Assembly (NCBI GenBank): GCA_964592115.1
Contig: CAZQCP010000018.1
Span: 1 to 36,604 of the forward strand
Reading direction: 5' to 3'
Length of the DNA stretch: 36,604 bases
Source of the DNA: Sva-07 sp964592115
GTDB lineage: Bacteria; Actinomycetota; Acidimicrobiia; Acidimicrobiales; Ilumatobacteraceae
Made by a program: the position numbers and the translations under genes. Positions 7,749 to 15,018 of this stretch are shown piece by piece. The notes under the pieces were generated by a model. The model made no database searches and had not been told where the DNA came from. It saw only the letters and a program-made list of their open reading frames with translations. Every line of letters begins with the position of its first letter. Within the stretch, counting starts at the first letter, position 1.

Positions 7749-7848
7749 NNNNNNNNNNNNNNNNNNNNNNNNNNNNNNNNNNNNNNNNNNNNNNNNNNNN
7801 NNNNNNNNNNNNNNNNNNNNNNNNNNNNNNNNNNNNNNNNNNNNNNNN
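7749..7848. other. Assembly gap (100 N)
   Basis: A run of exactly 100 undetermined bases. That round number is a common placeholder for a gap of unknown size, so sequence or genes may be missing here. The 105 bp after it (7849-7953) hold near-repeats of CCATCTGGA/CCATCATCTGGA but no gene I can support. Confidence 0.99.
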
Positions 7849-7953
7849 CTGACCTCCACCATCTGGATCTCCATCATCTGGAACTCCACCACGTGGACCG
7901 CGCCGCGGAACCTCGCCGGACGACAGTCAACGGACCCGCCCGCGGGCGCGCCG

Positions 7954-8910
7954 TCAGTAGTGGAGCGGCTCGAGGTAGCTCTTGATCCAGTCGGCCTGCT
8001 CGGCGAACACCGGCGGCACCTGGAAGTCCTTGCCGAGGTTCTCGTAGCTCTCGTCGATCATGAATCCCTCCGGCTTGGACACCGTCGCCTCGAACAGCGC
8101 CCCACCAGGCGTGCGGACGTAGACCGACTCGAAGTACCCGCGGTCCTTGCGGTCCGACACGTCGGTGAAGCCGAGACCTTCGAGATGATCCTTGACCCCC
8201 TGCTGCACGTCGAGATCATCGACGGCGAACGCGACATGGTGGACGATCCCCTCGCCGAACGTCCACGACCCGGCCGGTAGAGACGCGTCGAGCTTGAAGT
8301 CGACGATCGCGCCCGTGCCGCCGTCGCCGACCTCGTAGCGGATGTAGTCGCCCTCCTCGAGGGTCTTCGTGCCGTTCCAGCCATCCTCCATGAACTCCAT
8401 CGACGCCTCGAAGTCGCGCACCGACACGGTGACACCGTGCGTGCCGCGAATGCCCATGTCCGACGGGATACCGCTCCCGGTCCACGGCAGGCGGTCGTCG
8501 TCGGTGATCCCGACGAGCTCGTACTCGATGTGGCCCGGATTCTCGAACACGAGCATCTTCTCGCCGAAGCGCTCGCGCTCGGAATGCTCATAGCCGGCGT
8601 CGGTCAGGCGGTCGCGCCAGAAGCCGAGGCTCGACTCAGGGACCGACAGGCTGATCGAGGCGACCTGACCGCTGCCCTTGCGTCCGACGCGGCCGCTCTG
8701 GCGCATCGGGAAGCTGGTGAGGATCGTGCTCTCCTCGCCCGTGTCGTTGGCGTAGTACAGGTGGTAGATCGGCACGGTGCCGTCGTAGAGCGCTGTCTTC
8801 TTGACGCTCTTCAAGCCGAGCAACTCGGTGTGGAAGTCGTAGTCCTCCTGTGCCGTGCCCGTGCACATCGTGAGGTGGTGGTGGTGTTTGATCGCGCTGG
8901 CTGCGTCCAT
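7954..8910 (-). CDS. Ring-cleaving extradiol dioxygenase (two-VOC-module family)
   Basis: A 318-residue protein of two paired VOC modules (about 8-150 and 155-300), as in MhqO/LinE-like proteins. Module 1 starts IKHHHHLTMCTGTAQEDYDFHTELLGL, with a metal-site His in the HHHH run; module 2 contains HGVTVSVRDFEASMEFM, EGIVHHVAFAVDDLDVQQG and GALFEATVSKPEGF, giving the second His and the Glu ligand. Known relatives cleave hydroquinone-type rings with Fe(II) in the cytoplasm. ATG 8910 is chosen because AAGGGAG stands at the right distance; the frame stays open upstream but without a ribosome site. A GACCACTGGTC palindrome lies about 60 bp upstream. Confidence 0.9.
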   Translation of the reverse strand: MDAASAIKHHHHLTMCTGTAQEDYDFHTELLGLKSVKKTALYDGTVPIYHLYYANDTGEESTILTSFPMRQSGRVGRKGSGQVASISLSVPESSLGFWRDRLTDAGYEHSERERFGEKMLVFENPGHIEYELVGITDDDRLPWTGSGIPSDMGIRGTHGVTVSVRDFEASMEFMEDGWNGTKTLEEGDYIRYEVGDGGTGAIVDFKLDASLPAGSWTFGEGIVHHVAFAVDDLDVQQGVKDHLEGLGFTDVSDRKDRGYFESVYVRTPGGALFEATVSKPEGFMIDESYENLGKDFQVPPVFAEQADWIKSYLEPLHY

Positions 8911-8967
8911 CGCAGTCTCCCTTCGCTCGTGGCGCTGCGGAACGCACGCCCCCGCGTGCGCCGACGT

Positions 8968-8987
8968 GACCACTGGTCGGACAGATT
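8968..8987. promoter_or_regulatory. Palindromic candidate operator upstream of the dioxygenase
   Basis: GACCACTGGTC (8968-8978) is a perfect 11-mer palindrome, overlapped by ACTGGTCGGACAGAT, which resembles a FadR/GntR-type site with one base missing from the right half. It lies 58 bp upstream of the dioxygenase start. No regulator gene is adjacent, so the match is suggestive only. Confidence 0.3.
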
Positions 8988-9025
8988 ACCACGCTACGGA
9001 CAGCGCCGGGAGGGGCTCTCTCGCA

Positions 9026-9790
9026 TCACAGGAAGCTCAACGCGTCGGCGAACACCTCCTCGGCGTCGATGTCGAGACCGCGGCCCGCGAACCACTCGCA
9101 CACGTTGATCACGTCGCGATGCAAGAAGTCGATGCCGCGCAAGTTGGCCGCCAGGTCCACGGCCTGGGGGAAGTCGATGAACACCAACCGACCCTCCCAC
9201 CACAGCAGGTTGTACGCGCTCAGGTCGCCGTGGGCGTAGCCAGCGGCGGTGATGCCGCGCAGCCCGACGATGAGTTGGTCGAACGCGTCGCGTAGCTCCG
9301 ACGACGACAACCGCGCCGCCCGGAGCTGCGGCGCCGCTCGCTCCCAGTTGCCGATGTACTCGAGGTCGAACACGTCGTCCGCGTAGGCGACCGGGTACGG
9401 CACGGCGACGCCGCGCCGCCAGAGCTCGGTCATCACCTCGTGTTCCATGCCGGTCCAGCGGTCCTGGAGGAGATGCTTGCCGTAGGTCGACATCCGTTCG
9501 ACGGCGCGGCGGTCACGGGACTTGCGGAACTGGCGTCCTTCCCGATACTGCACGTCGTTGTGGAAGGCCGAGGCACGCTGCACACCGAGCGCTTCGAGTT
9601 GACCCTTGTGGGTGACGTTGCGTGGCAGGTAGCGCTTGCGGGCGAGGAGGCAGGATCGGCCGTCGGCGCCGATGCGCTCGACGAGGTTGACCTGGGCTTC
9701 CTTGCCGGACTTGACGGCGCCGTGGTCGACGTCGTCGAAGGGAGGCTCGACCAGCCAGTCAGGGCGGTCGAACGGGGTGTCGTTGGACAT
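9026..9790 (-). CDS. RIO1-type atypical serine protein kinase
   Basis: A 254-residue protein with the RIO kinase fold: SGKEAQVNLVER (nucleotide-binding loop with Lys30), ARKRYLPRN, EHEVMTELWRRGVAVPYPVAY, then the catalytic loop AHGDLSAYNLLWW (Asp189, Asn194) and the metal motif VFIDFPQAVDLAAN (Asp206). The RIO-specific N-terminal winged helix of eukaryotic RIO2 is absent, giving a RIO1-like bacterial form. Archaeal and eukaryotic members act in small-subunit ribosome maturation; the bacterial role is not established. ATG 9790 has GAGG six bases upstream. It is the 3' neighbour of the RNB ribonuclease on the same strand, but a 242-bp spacer with a palindrome separates them. Confidence 0.92.
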   Translation of the reverse strand: MSNDTPFDRPDWLVEPPFDDVDHGAVKSGKEAQVNLVERIGADGRSCLLARKRYLPRNVTHKGQLEALGVQRASAFHNDVQYREGRQFRKSRDRRAVERMSTYGKHLLQDRWTGMEHEVMTELWRRGVAVPYPVAYADDVFDLEYIGNWERAAPQLRAARLSSSELRDAFDQLIVGLRGITAAGYAHGDLSAYNLLWWEGRLVFIDFPQAVDLAANLRGIDFLHRDVINVCEWFAGRGLDIDAEEVFADALSFL

Positions 9791-9957
9791 TGGGGACCTC
9801 GCGGTGATGGAGCGGGCGACGGATGACTCCGGTCGCCGGGTCCGTTCAGCGAGGACCGCGGGCGCGACCGGTGGAAGTGACGGCCAACACGTTCATGTGG
9901 ATCACCCTCCCCTCGGTCGACGAACAACTGGCCACGACCGTACTCGCGGCCCCCCGG

Positions 9958-10008
9958 CGATCTCGGTCGGATTATTGGCGCCTGGCGCGAAGACTCCTAC
10001 CGAGATCG
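9958..10008. repeat. Compound palindrome, core GCGCCTGGCGC
   Basis: Outer arms CGATCTCGGT (9958-9967) and ACCGAGATCG (9999-10008) are perfectly complementary. Exactly at their common centre (T9983) lies a second 11-bp palindrome at 9978-9988. About ten unpaired bases separate the two on each side. It lies in the 242-bp spacer (9791-10032) between the RNB ribonuclease and the RIO kinase; nothing else is seen there. Confidence 0.75.
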
Positions 10009-10032
10009 GGAAGTCCGGCTCGGGCAGACCGG

Positions 10033-11433
10033 TCAGCCGACGCGTTCGAACTCGACCTGACGCGACGTCGGGTCGGCGCGCACGAGCTTCACCTCGATCT
10101 CGTCGCCGGGGTCGACGCGCCGCGCCGTTGTCCGCGCGATGACAGCGGGATCGGTGAGCTGGAAGCGCACGCCGCGCTCGTCCTCGTCGGTCACGATCGC
10201 AGTGAACACGTCGCCCTCGCGGCCGGCGAGCACGACGGCCTCGGCGAGATCGATGGCGGCTCGCTCGATCTGCCCGGCGTGGGACTCGGTGCGGCGCATC
10301 GTGGCGGGGAGCTGCTCGAACGCCTCGACCACGATCTGGGGAGGTTCGTCGCCGGCGAACACCGCGAGCGCCGCTTCGATCACGTAACGGTCGGCGAGCC
10401 GGCGCAGCGGTGCGGTCGCGTGGACGTACGTCGCGGCGACCGCCGCGTGCCACGGCACCTCACCGTCGCGGAACGGCTCGTAGCCGGCCGAGCCGCTGAA
10501 CCTCCGCAGCGCCAGCTGAAACGCGGCCGACCGGGGCTCGTCGCGCGGTAGCGACTGCTCGAACGTGACGACGTCGACGTCGGGCGGCCATGCGAGCCCG
10601 AAGGCTCGCGCCGCGTGGCGCAGCCGGTGCTCGCCAGCGGCGTCGAGCCCCGGCATCGTGCGGAACAACCCGGTGCGCGCGGCGACGAGCAGGTCGGCGA
10701 CCGCCAGGTTCGTCGCCAACGACAACGCCGCGCCGTCGTGTTCGACGGGCAAGCGCGGTCGGAACTGCAGCTCGAACCCATGGTCGGTCCGCTCCACCTC
10801 CTGCTCGGGGAAGTCGATGCGGTCGGCGCCGCGCTCGCGTTCGGCCGCCTCGATGCGCCGCGACAGTTCGGTGAACTCGGACGGCAGTTCGTGGTCGCGC
10901 ACGGTCTCGTACGCCAACTGGGCGCGGCTGCGCACGAGCGCCCGCTCGACGCCGTCGAGCCGGGCCGCGCCGTTGTCGGGAACCCGCACGGTGAACACCA
11001 CTGCGGGACGATCGCCGTCGGGGAGCAGGCTCGCAGCGCCCTCCGCGAGCTGCGGCGGATGCAGTCCGGCGCGACCGTCGGGCAGATAGAGCGTCACGCC
11101 GCGACGCCACGACTCGGCGTCGATCGCTCCACCCGGGTCGACGAACGACATCACGTCGGCGATGGCGTAGTGCAACACGATGTCGCTGCCCGCGGCCTCG
11201 AGCGCGAACGCCTGGTCGAGGTCGGTGCTGCCGAGCGGATCGAGCGTGACGAACTCGATCGACGTGCGATCGACGTGCCCGGTCGCCGCACCGAAGGATC
11301 GTCGGGCCGCCTCGTCGGCCTCGGCCAGCACCTCGGGCGGGAACGAGGTGGGCACATCGAACTGGCGGCGGATCTCGGCGAGACCGGCACGCAGCGCATC
11401 GGCCACCTCAGGAGATGTCTTCACGACAACCAT
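10033..11433 (-). CDS. RNB-domain exoribonuclease (RNase II/R family)
   Basis: A 466-residue protein with the RNB catalytic domain: FVTLDPLGSTDLDQAFALE holds the metal-binding aspartates (D65, D71, D73; the fourth position of the usual DFDDA is Gln here, as in other actinobacterial members), then HYAIADVMSFV, WRRGVTLYLPDG, LPDGDRPAVVFTV and, late, YVHATAPLRRLADRYV. The final 80 residues resemble an S1 RNA-binding barrel. The normal N-terminal cold-shock domains of RNase II/R are missing. It degrades RNA processively 3' to 5'. The start is uncertain: ATG 11433, GTG 11424 (AGGA well placed) and GTG 11529 are all in frame. mreB lies directly upstream. Confidence 0.88.
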   Translation of the reverse strand: MVVVKTSPEVADALRAGLAEIRRQFDVPTSFPPEVLAEADEAARRSFGAATGHVDRTSIEFVTLDPLGSTDLDQAFALEAAGSDIVLHYAIADVMSFVDPGGAIDAESWRRGVTLYLPDGRAGLHPPQLAEGAASLLPDGDRPAVVFTVRVPDNGAARLDGVERALVRSRAQLAYETVRDHELPSEFTELSRRIEAAERERGADRIDFPEQEVERTDHGFELQFRPRLPVEHDGAALSLATNLAVADLLVAARTGLFRTMPGLDAAGEHRLRHAARAFGLAWPPDVDVVTFEQSLPRDEPRSAAFQLALRRFSGSAGYEPFRDGEVPWHAAVAATYVHATAPLRRLADRYVIEAALAVFAGDEPPQIVVEAFEQLPATMRRTESHAGQIERAAIDLAEAVVLAGREGDVFTAIVTDEDERGVRFQLTDPAVIARTTARRVDPGDEIEVKLVRADPTSRQVEFERVG

Positions 11434-11556
11434 CCTGCCGGTGCCACTCGCCGGTGACCCAGAGCGCTCCGGCGCGGGCCGACGCTGTTTGGGTGAGCGA
11501 TCATCGACCGGGAGGAGATGTTCGCTCACACAAACGCGACAAGCTCCGCGAGTACG

Positions 11557-12561
11557 TCAGCGGCGGGCGCCCATGAACATGCCCTTGAGCGCTTCGTAGT
11601 GCTCGATCACGTGACCGGCACCGAGCACGACCGCTTCGAGGGGCACGTTGGACATCTTCACCGGGACCTCGGTCTCGCGCTCGATGCGCTCGGCGAGGCC
11701 GCGCAGCAAGCCGCCACCGCCGACGAGGTACATGCCGCGCACGAGGAAGTCCTGCGACAGCTCGGGCGGCGCCTTCGACAGGCAGCGGATCACGGAGGCG
11801 ACGATCGACGACACGACGTCTTCGATCGCGTACCGCACCTCCTCCGGCGTGAGCAGCACGGTCTTCGGGAGTCCGGTCATGAGGTCGCGGCCGCGCACCT
11901 CGGCTTGGTTCTCGTCGGGGGTCGGGTCCGCCGAGCCGATGGCGACCTTGATCTCCTCCGCCGTTCGCTCGCCGATGGCGATGCCGTGCTCGCGACGCAC
12001 GTAGTTCTGGATCGCGGCGTCGATGTCGAACGAGCCGACACGCACCGCTTCGAGCGCGACGATGCCGCCGAGGCTGATCACCGCGGTCTCGCTCGTGCCG
12101 CCGCCGATGTCGATGACCATGTTGCCGACCGGCTCGTCGATCGGCAGATCGGCACCGATCGCTGCGGCCATCGGCTGCTCGATCAGGTTGGCATCAGCCG
12201 CACCGGCCCGCCGGGCGGCGTCGGTCACGGCGCGCCGCTCGACCTCGGTGATCGCCGACGGCACGCAGATCACGACCTTCGGGCGCGTGAACCGGCTGAC
12301 GCCGACGCGCTGCAACAGCAATCTGATCATCCGCTCGGTGATCTCGAAGTCCGTGATCGCACCGCCGCGCAGCGGTCGCACAGCGACGATGTAGCCGGGT
12401 GTGCGGCCGATCATCTGCCACGCCTCACGGCCGGTGGCGAGCACCTCGCCCGTCTGACGGTTGAGGGCGATGACCGACGGCTCGTTCAACACGATGCCGC
12501 GGCCCTTCATGTACACGAGCGTGTTCGCCGTGCCGAGGTCGATCGCGAGGTCACGCGCCAT
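11557..12561 (-). CDS. mreB: Rod-shape-determining actin homologue MreB/Mbl
   Basis: A 334-residue actin-fold ATPase: phosphate 1 IDLGTANTLVY, VRPLRGGAITDFEITERMI, VVICVPSAITEVERRAV, EQPMAAAIGADLPI, phosphate 2 MVIDIGGGTSETAVISLGG, and the adenosine motif GGGGLLRGLAERIE. Length and motifs match full MreB. It polymerises under the membrane and organises lateral wall synthesis. The usual partners mreC, mreD and rodA are not beside it; instead a small membrane protein and moaE lie upstream and an RNB ribonuclease downstream. Presence of MreB suggests a rod- or partly rod-shaped cell, unlike many actinobacteria that grow from the poles. Confidence 0.97.
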   Translation of the reverse strand: MARDLAIDLGTANTLVYMKGRGIVLNEPSVIALNRQTGEVLATGREAWQMIGRTPGYIVAVRPLRGGAITDFEITERMIRLLLQRVGVSRFTRPKVVICVPSAITEVERRAVTDAARRAGAADANLIEQPMAAAIGADLPIDEPVGNMVIDIGGGTSETAVISLGGIVALEAVRVGSFDIDAAIQNYVRREHGIAIGERTAEEIKVAIGSADPTPDENQAEVRGRDLMTGLPKTVLLTPEEVRYAIEDVVSSIVASVIRCLSKAPPELSQDFLVRGMYLVGGGGLLRGLAERIERETEVPVKMSNVPLEAVVLGAGHVIEHYEALKGMFMGARR

Positions 12562-12593
12562 GGAGACCTCCCCTCACGTCGTCCGCTCGCCCG

Positions 12594-12806
12594 TCACGTG
12601 TCATCGGCACCATCATCGTCGGCCGGATCCTCTGCAGGCGTGTTCATCCGCTCGATCGTCGGCCGCCGCGCCTCGGGCGACAGCGCTTCGATCTGCCTGC
12701 GGAACGACTCGATGTCGTCGGTCGACCCGCGCCGACGACCGGCGAGAGCCACCAGCGCCAGTCCGACGACGGCGACCACGACGATCAACACGATCCATGG
12801 GGTCAT
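12594..12806 (-). CDS. Small single-pass membrane protein
   Basis: A 70-residue protein with an N-terminal transmembrane helix (WIVLIVVVAVVGLALVALAG, residues about 4-23), a basic stop-transfer RRR, an amphipathic stretch DIESFRRQIEALSPEARRP and a very acidic tail ending DDDGADDT. I do not recognise the family. ATG 12806 overlaps the moaE stop by four bases (ATGA), and its own stop is 32 bp ahead of mreB, so moaE, this gene and mreB are probably co-transcribed. That makes a membrane role linked to MreB conceivable but unproven. Confidence 0.8.
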   Translation of the reverse strand: MTPWIVLIVVVAVVGLALVALAGRRRGSTDDIESFRRQIEALSPEARRPTIERMNTPAEDPADDDGADDT

Positions 12807-13282
12807 GGTGACGTCCCGACGTCACTCGCGTCGCGGACGTCGTGTGCACCGGTTCCCCAGTCCGCGCCGTCGGCCCAGACCTCGTGCTTCCAGATCGGCG
12901 CAGACTCCTTGAGCGCGTCGATGGCGAAACGTCCAGCCTCGAACGCCTCGGCGCGGTGCGGCGCCGACACGACCGTGATCACCGACGATTCACCCACGAC
13001 GAGCCGCCCGGTGCGATGCAACAGCGCCACCTTGCCCGTGTCTGGCCAGCGTGAACGCACCTCGGCGGCGATCGTCGCGAAACGGGCGGTCACCTGATCT
13101 TCGTACGCCTCGTAGGTGAGGTGCTCGACGCCGGCGCGGCCTTCGGCGTGGTCGCGGACCGTGCCGCTGAACAGCACGATCGCTCCGCAGTCGGGGCGCA
13201 CGGCCCACTCGTACGCCTCCGCGACGGGGAGCTCGTCGGACGTGAGCGCGAACCAGTCATCACTGTCTCGGGGCGCGCGCAC
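12803..13282 (-). CDS. moaE: Molybdopterin synthase catalytic subunit
   Basis: A 159-residue MoaE protein: CGAIVLFSGTVRDHAEGR (conserved Arg/His of the substrate site), LTYEAYEDQVTARFATIA, LHRTGRLVVGESSVITVVSAPHRAEAFEA and the active-site segment LKESAPIWKHEVWADG with two conserved lysines. MoaE with MoaD inserts the dithiolene sulfurs into precursor Z. No other molybdenum-cofactor gene is in the window. GTG 13282 is preferred because homologues start close to here; ATG 13339 or an earlier start would add a low-complexity extension antisense to the next gene. It overlaps the downstream small membrane gene. Confidence 0.93.
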   Translation of the reverse strand: MRAPRDSDDWFALTSDELPVAEAYEWAVRPDCGAIVLFSGTVRDHAEGRAGVEHLTYEAYEDQVTARFATIAAEVRSRWPDTGKVALLHRTGRLVVGESSVITVVSAPHRAEAFEAGRFAIDALKESAPIWKHEVWADGADWGTGAHDVRDASDVGTSP

Positions 13283-13337
13283 GCACGCATCGTACCGATG
13301 CCGGTTGCCGGCCCGCGATCGGCTGCTCGAATCGGGC

Positions 13338-13892
13338 ATGTACGATCTCGTTCTCGTGGACCCGGCACCGCTGCCTCCCCATGAGCGCACCTGGCGTCAC
13401 CCGTCCGAGCTCGGCCCGACCAAGTACGACGTCGACCCTGGTTCGAGGAGCCACACTGGCGTGCTCGTCGTCGGTGCCCTCGCGGTGCTCGCCGTTGCCG
13501 CCCTCGTCGTCGTCGCCACGCCGCGGCAGCCCTCGGGTCCGCTGGCGATCTCGGCCACCACCTCTCCGATGATCCGGGTGCTGACCGCGCATCGAGAACC
13601 CACACACGCCGTCACCATCGCGCGGCCGACGGGTCGGCTCATCAGCTCGTTCACCGCCTCCCCGCACGCGATCGCGTCGGGATCGCTCGCCGACGTCGGA
13701 GGCACCGCCGTCGCCGAGTCCGCACCGGCTCCCGACTCGCTCGTCCTGGTGCGCACCGACAAGGTCACCTACCGCGTGAAGTGGTGGCAGGCGCCGATGC
13801 TCGATGCTCCCGAGGGCACCGTGGTCTACGACCTCGAGGGTCGGGTGGTCGCCCGCGTCATCGGCGGTGAGCTGCAGACGCTCGTCGAGTAG
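13338..13892 (+). CDS. Membrane-anchored protein with HERTWRHPSEL motif; protease domain absent
   Basis: A 184-residue protein. The N-terminal cytoplasmic part has PLPPHERTWRHPSELG, a motif I associate with the N-terminus of membrane-bound trypsin-like (DegP/S1C-type) proteins of actinobacteria. One transmembrane helix follows (HTGVLVVGALAVLAVAALVVVA, about residues 40-60), then an exported region of about 120 residues rich in Ala/Ser/Thr, ending KVTYRVKWWQAPMLD and VVYDLEGRVVARVIGG. No His/Asp/Ser protease motifs and no PDZ domain are present, so it is either a short relative or a truncated form. Its 3' end overlaps the converging epimerase-like gene by 35 bp. It is divergent from moaE (55 bp). 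Confidence 0.75.
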   Translation: MYDLVLVDPAPLPPHERTWRHPSELGPTKYDVDPGSRSHTGVLVVGALAVLAVAALVVVATPRQPSGPLAISATTSPMIRVLTAHREPTHAVTIARPTGRLISSFTASPHAIASGSLADVGGTAVAESAPAPDSLVLVRTDKVTYRVKWWQAPMLDAPEGTVVYDLEGRVVARVIGGELQTLVE

Positions 13893-14919
13893 CGAGCCGT
13901 CGGCGGCCGCCGACGATCCCCAGCACCGCTGCCACGATCACGCCGATCACCGCCGCGCCGAGGGCGAGCTCCTGGCGGCGCTTCGGTGACACCACGGTCC
14001 ACCACGGCGCGTCGGTGCCCTCCACGTAGGTCTGCTCGTTGGTCACCGTGGGTTGCCAACCGGCGCCACGGAGCCGATCGTTCGACACGACCCATGGCTC
14101 GCGGGTGTAGGCGAGCAGGCCGGGCGGGATCGGCCCTCGCTGGAAGCGCCAGCGCAGCCCGGCGACGAGGTCACCCACGCGCTCGGGAAGCGGCAAACGA
14201 GGTCGCTCGCCCGACAAGGCGCGCACCCGCTCGCCGGCGATCCATCCGTCCGGCGCGACGTTGTACACGCCGTCGAGGCGCGCCTCCACCGCCAGCGCGA
14301 CGGCCGACGCGAGGTCGTCGAGGTGCAGGAACTGCGATGGTGGATCGGCCTCCGCCAGCCGCCGGCCAAGCCCGTGGACGAGTGCCGTTGCCAGCCGTGA
14401 CGCCCCGTCGCCGGCGAGCGCTACCGCCGGGCGCAGCACGGTCGTCGACCGACACGACGCGGTCACGCGCCATTGTTCGACCAGCTCTTCGGACGAGGCG
14501 AGCTGGCGAGCGAACACGAACTCGACCTCGGGCCGCAGCGTGCCATCCTCGGTGAGCGGCACCGGGTTGTTCGCGGCCGCGCCGTAGACCATCGCCGACG
14601 AGACGAAGACGACATGTCCGGCGCCGACCCGGTCGGCAACTGCGAGCGCCGCCGCAGTCGTCTCGGTGGCGCTCTGGCGGCGCGCCGCCAGACGGTCGTG
14701 GTCACTGCTGCCGAGGTCGACGACGACACGGTGCGCGTGCGGCGACGCGGCGGATGCCGCCTCGGCGGCGTCGCACTCGCTGAGGCAGTCTCGTACCCGC
14801 TCGTCGAGGTCGTCGGCGCCACCGTCAGCCACCACGATGACGCGATGACCAACAGCTCGGATCGCGTCTCCTGCGCGGCGGCCGAGCGCGCCTTCGGCCC
14901 CGGTCAGGACGACGTCCAT
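13858..14919 (-). CDS. NAD(P)-binding SDR/epimerase-like protein with C-terminal membrane helix
   Basis: A 353-residue protein. An N-terminal Rossmann motif (MDVVLTGAEGALGRRAG), a conserved HVVFVSSAMVYGAAANN and the substrate-side LRPAVAL, QFLHLDDLASAVALAV and GVYNVAPDGW identify the extended-SDR sugar-nucleotide epimerase family. Where relatives carry YxxxK (typically YARHK) this protein reads FARQL, so the catalytic Tyr and Lys appear lost. A hydrophobic C-terminal helix (LALGAAVIGVIVAAVLGIVGG) would anchor it at the membrane. The start ATG 14919 is chosen at the Rossmann strand; longer in-frame starts read antisense to the next gene. The role is unassigned. Confidence 0.82.
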   Translation of the reverse strand: MDVVLTGAEGALGRRAGDAIRAVGHRVIVVADGGADDLDERVRDCLSECDAAEAASAASPHAHRVVVDLGSSDHDRLAARRQSATETTAAALAVADRVGAGHVVFVSSAMVYGAAANNPVPLTEDGTLRPEVEFVFARQLASSEELVEQWRVTASCRSTTVLRPAVALAGDGASRLATALVHGLGRRLAEADPPSQFLHLDDLASAVALAVEARLDGVYNVAPDGWIAGERVRALSGERPRLPLPERVGDLVAGLRWRFQRGPIPPGLLAYTREPWVVSNDRLRGAGWQPTVTNEQTYVEGTDAPWWTVVSPKRRQELALGAAVIGVIVAAVLGIVGGRRRLATRRASAAHRR

Positions 14920-15018
14920 CGCGGGAACGATAACCAGGCCCATCGGTTGCCGGTCATCCAGGCCGACCGTCGTGACTTCGCGAGCGAGCAGCCGCTGACT
15001 CCCCGTAGCATCAAGGAC

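Noticed and set aside
7849..7953. Start of a minus-strand gene (VEFQMMEIQMVEV) running into the gap
   Set aside because: Only 14 codons are visible, with low complexity and no ribosome site; cannot be supported.
7690..8280. Open frame crossing the N gap
   Set aside because: It exists only because N codons do not end the frame; the real genes lie on each side.
13283..13390. Longer MoaE start at 13339 or 13390
   Set aside because: The added residues are basic low-complexity sequence antisense to the 13338 gene; homologous MoaE begins near 13282.
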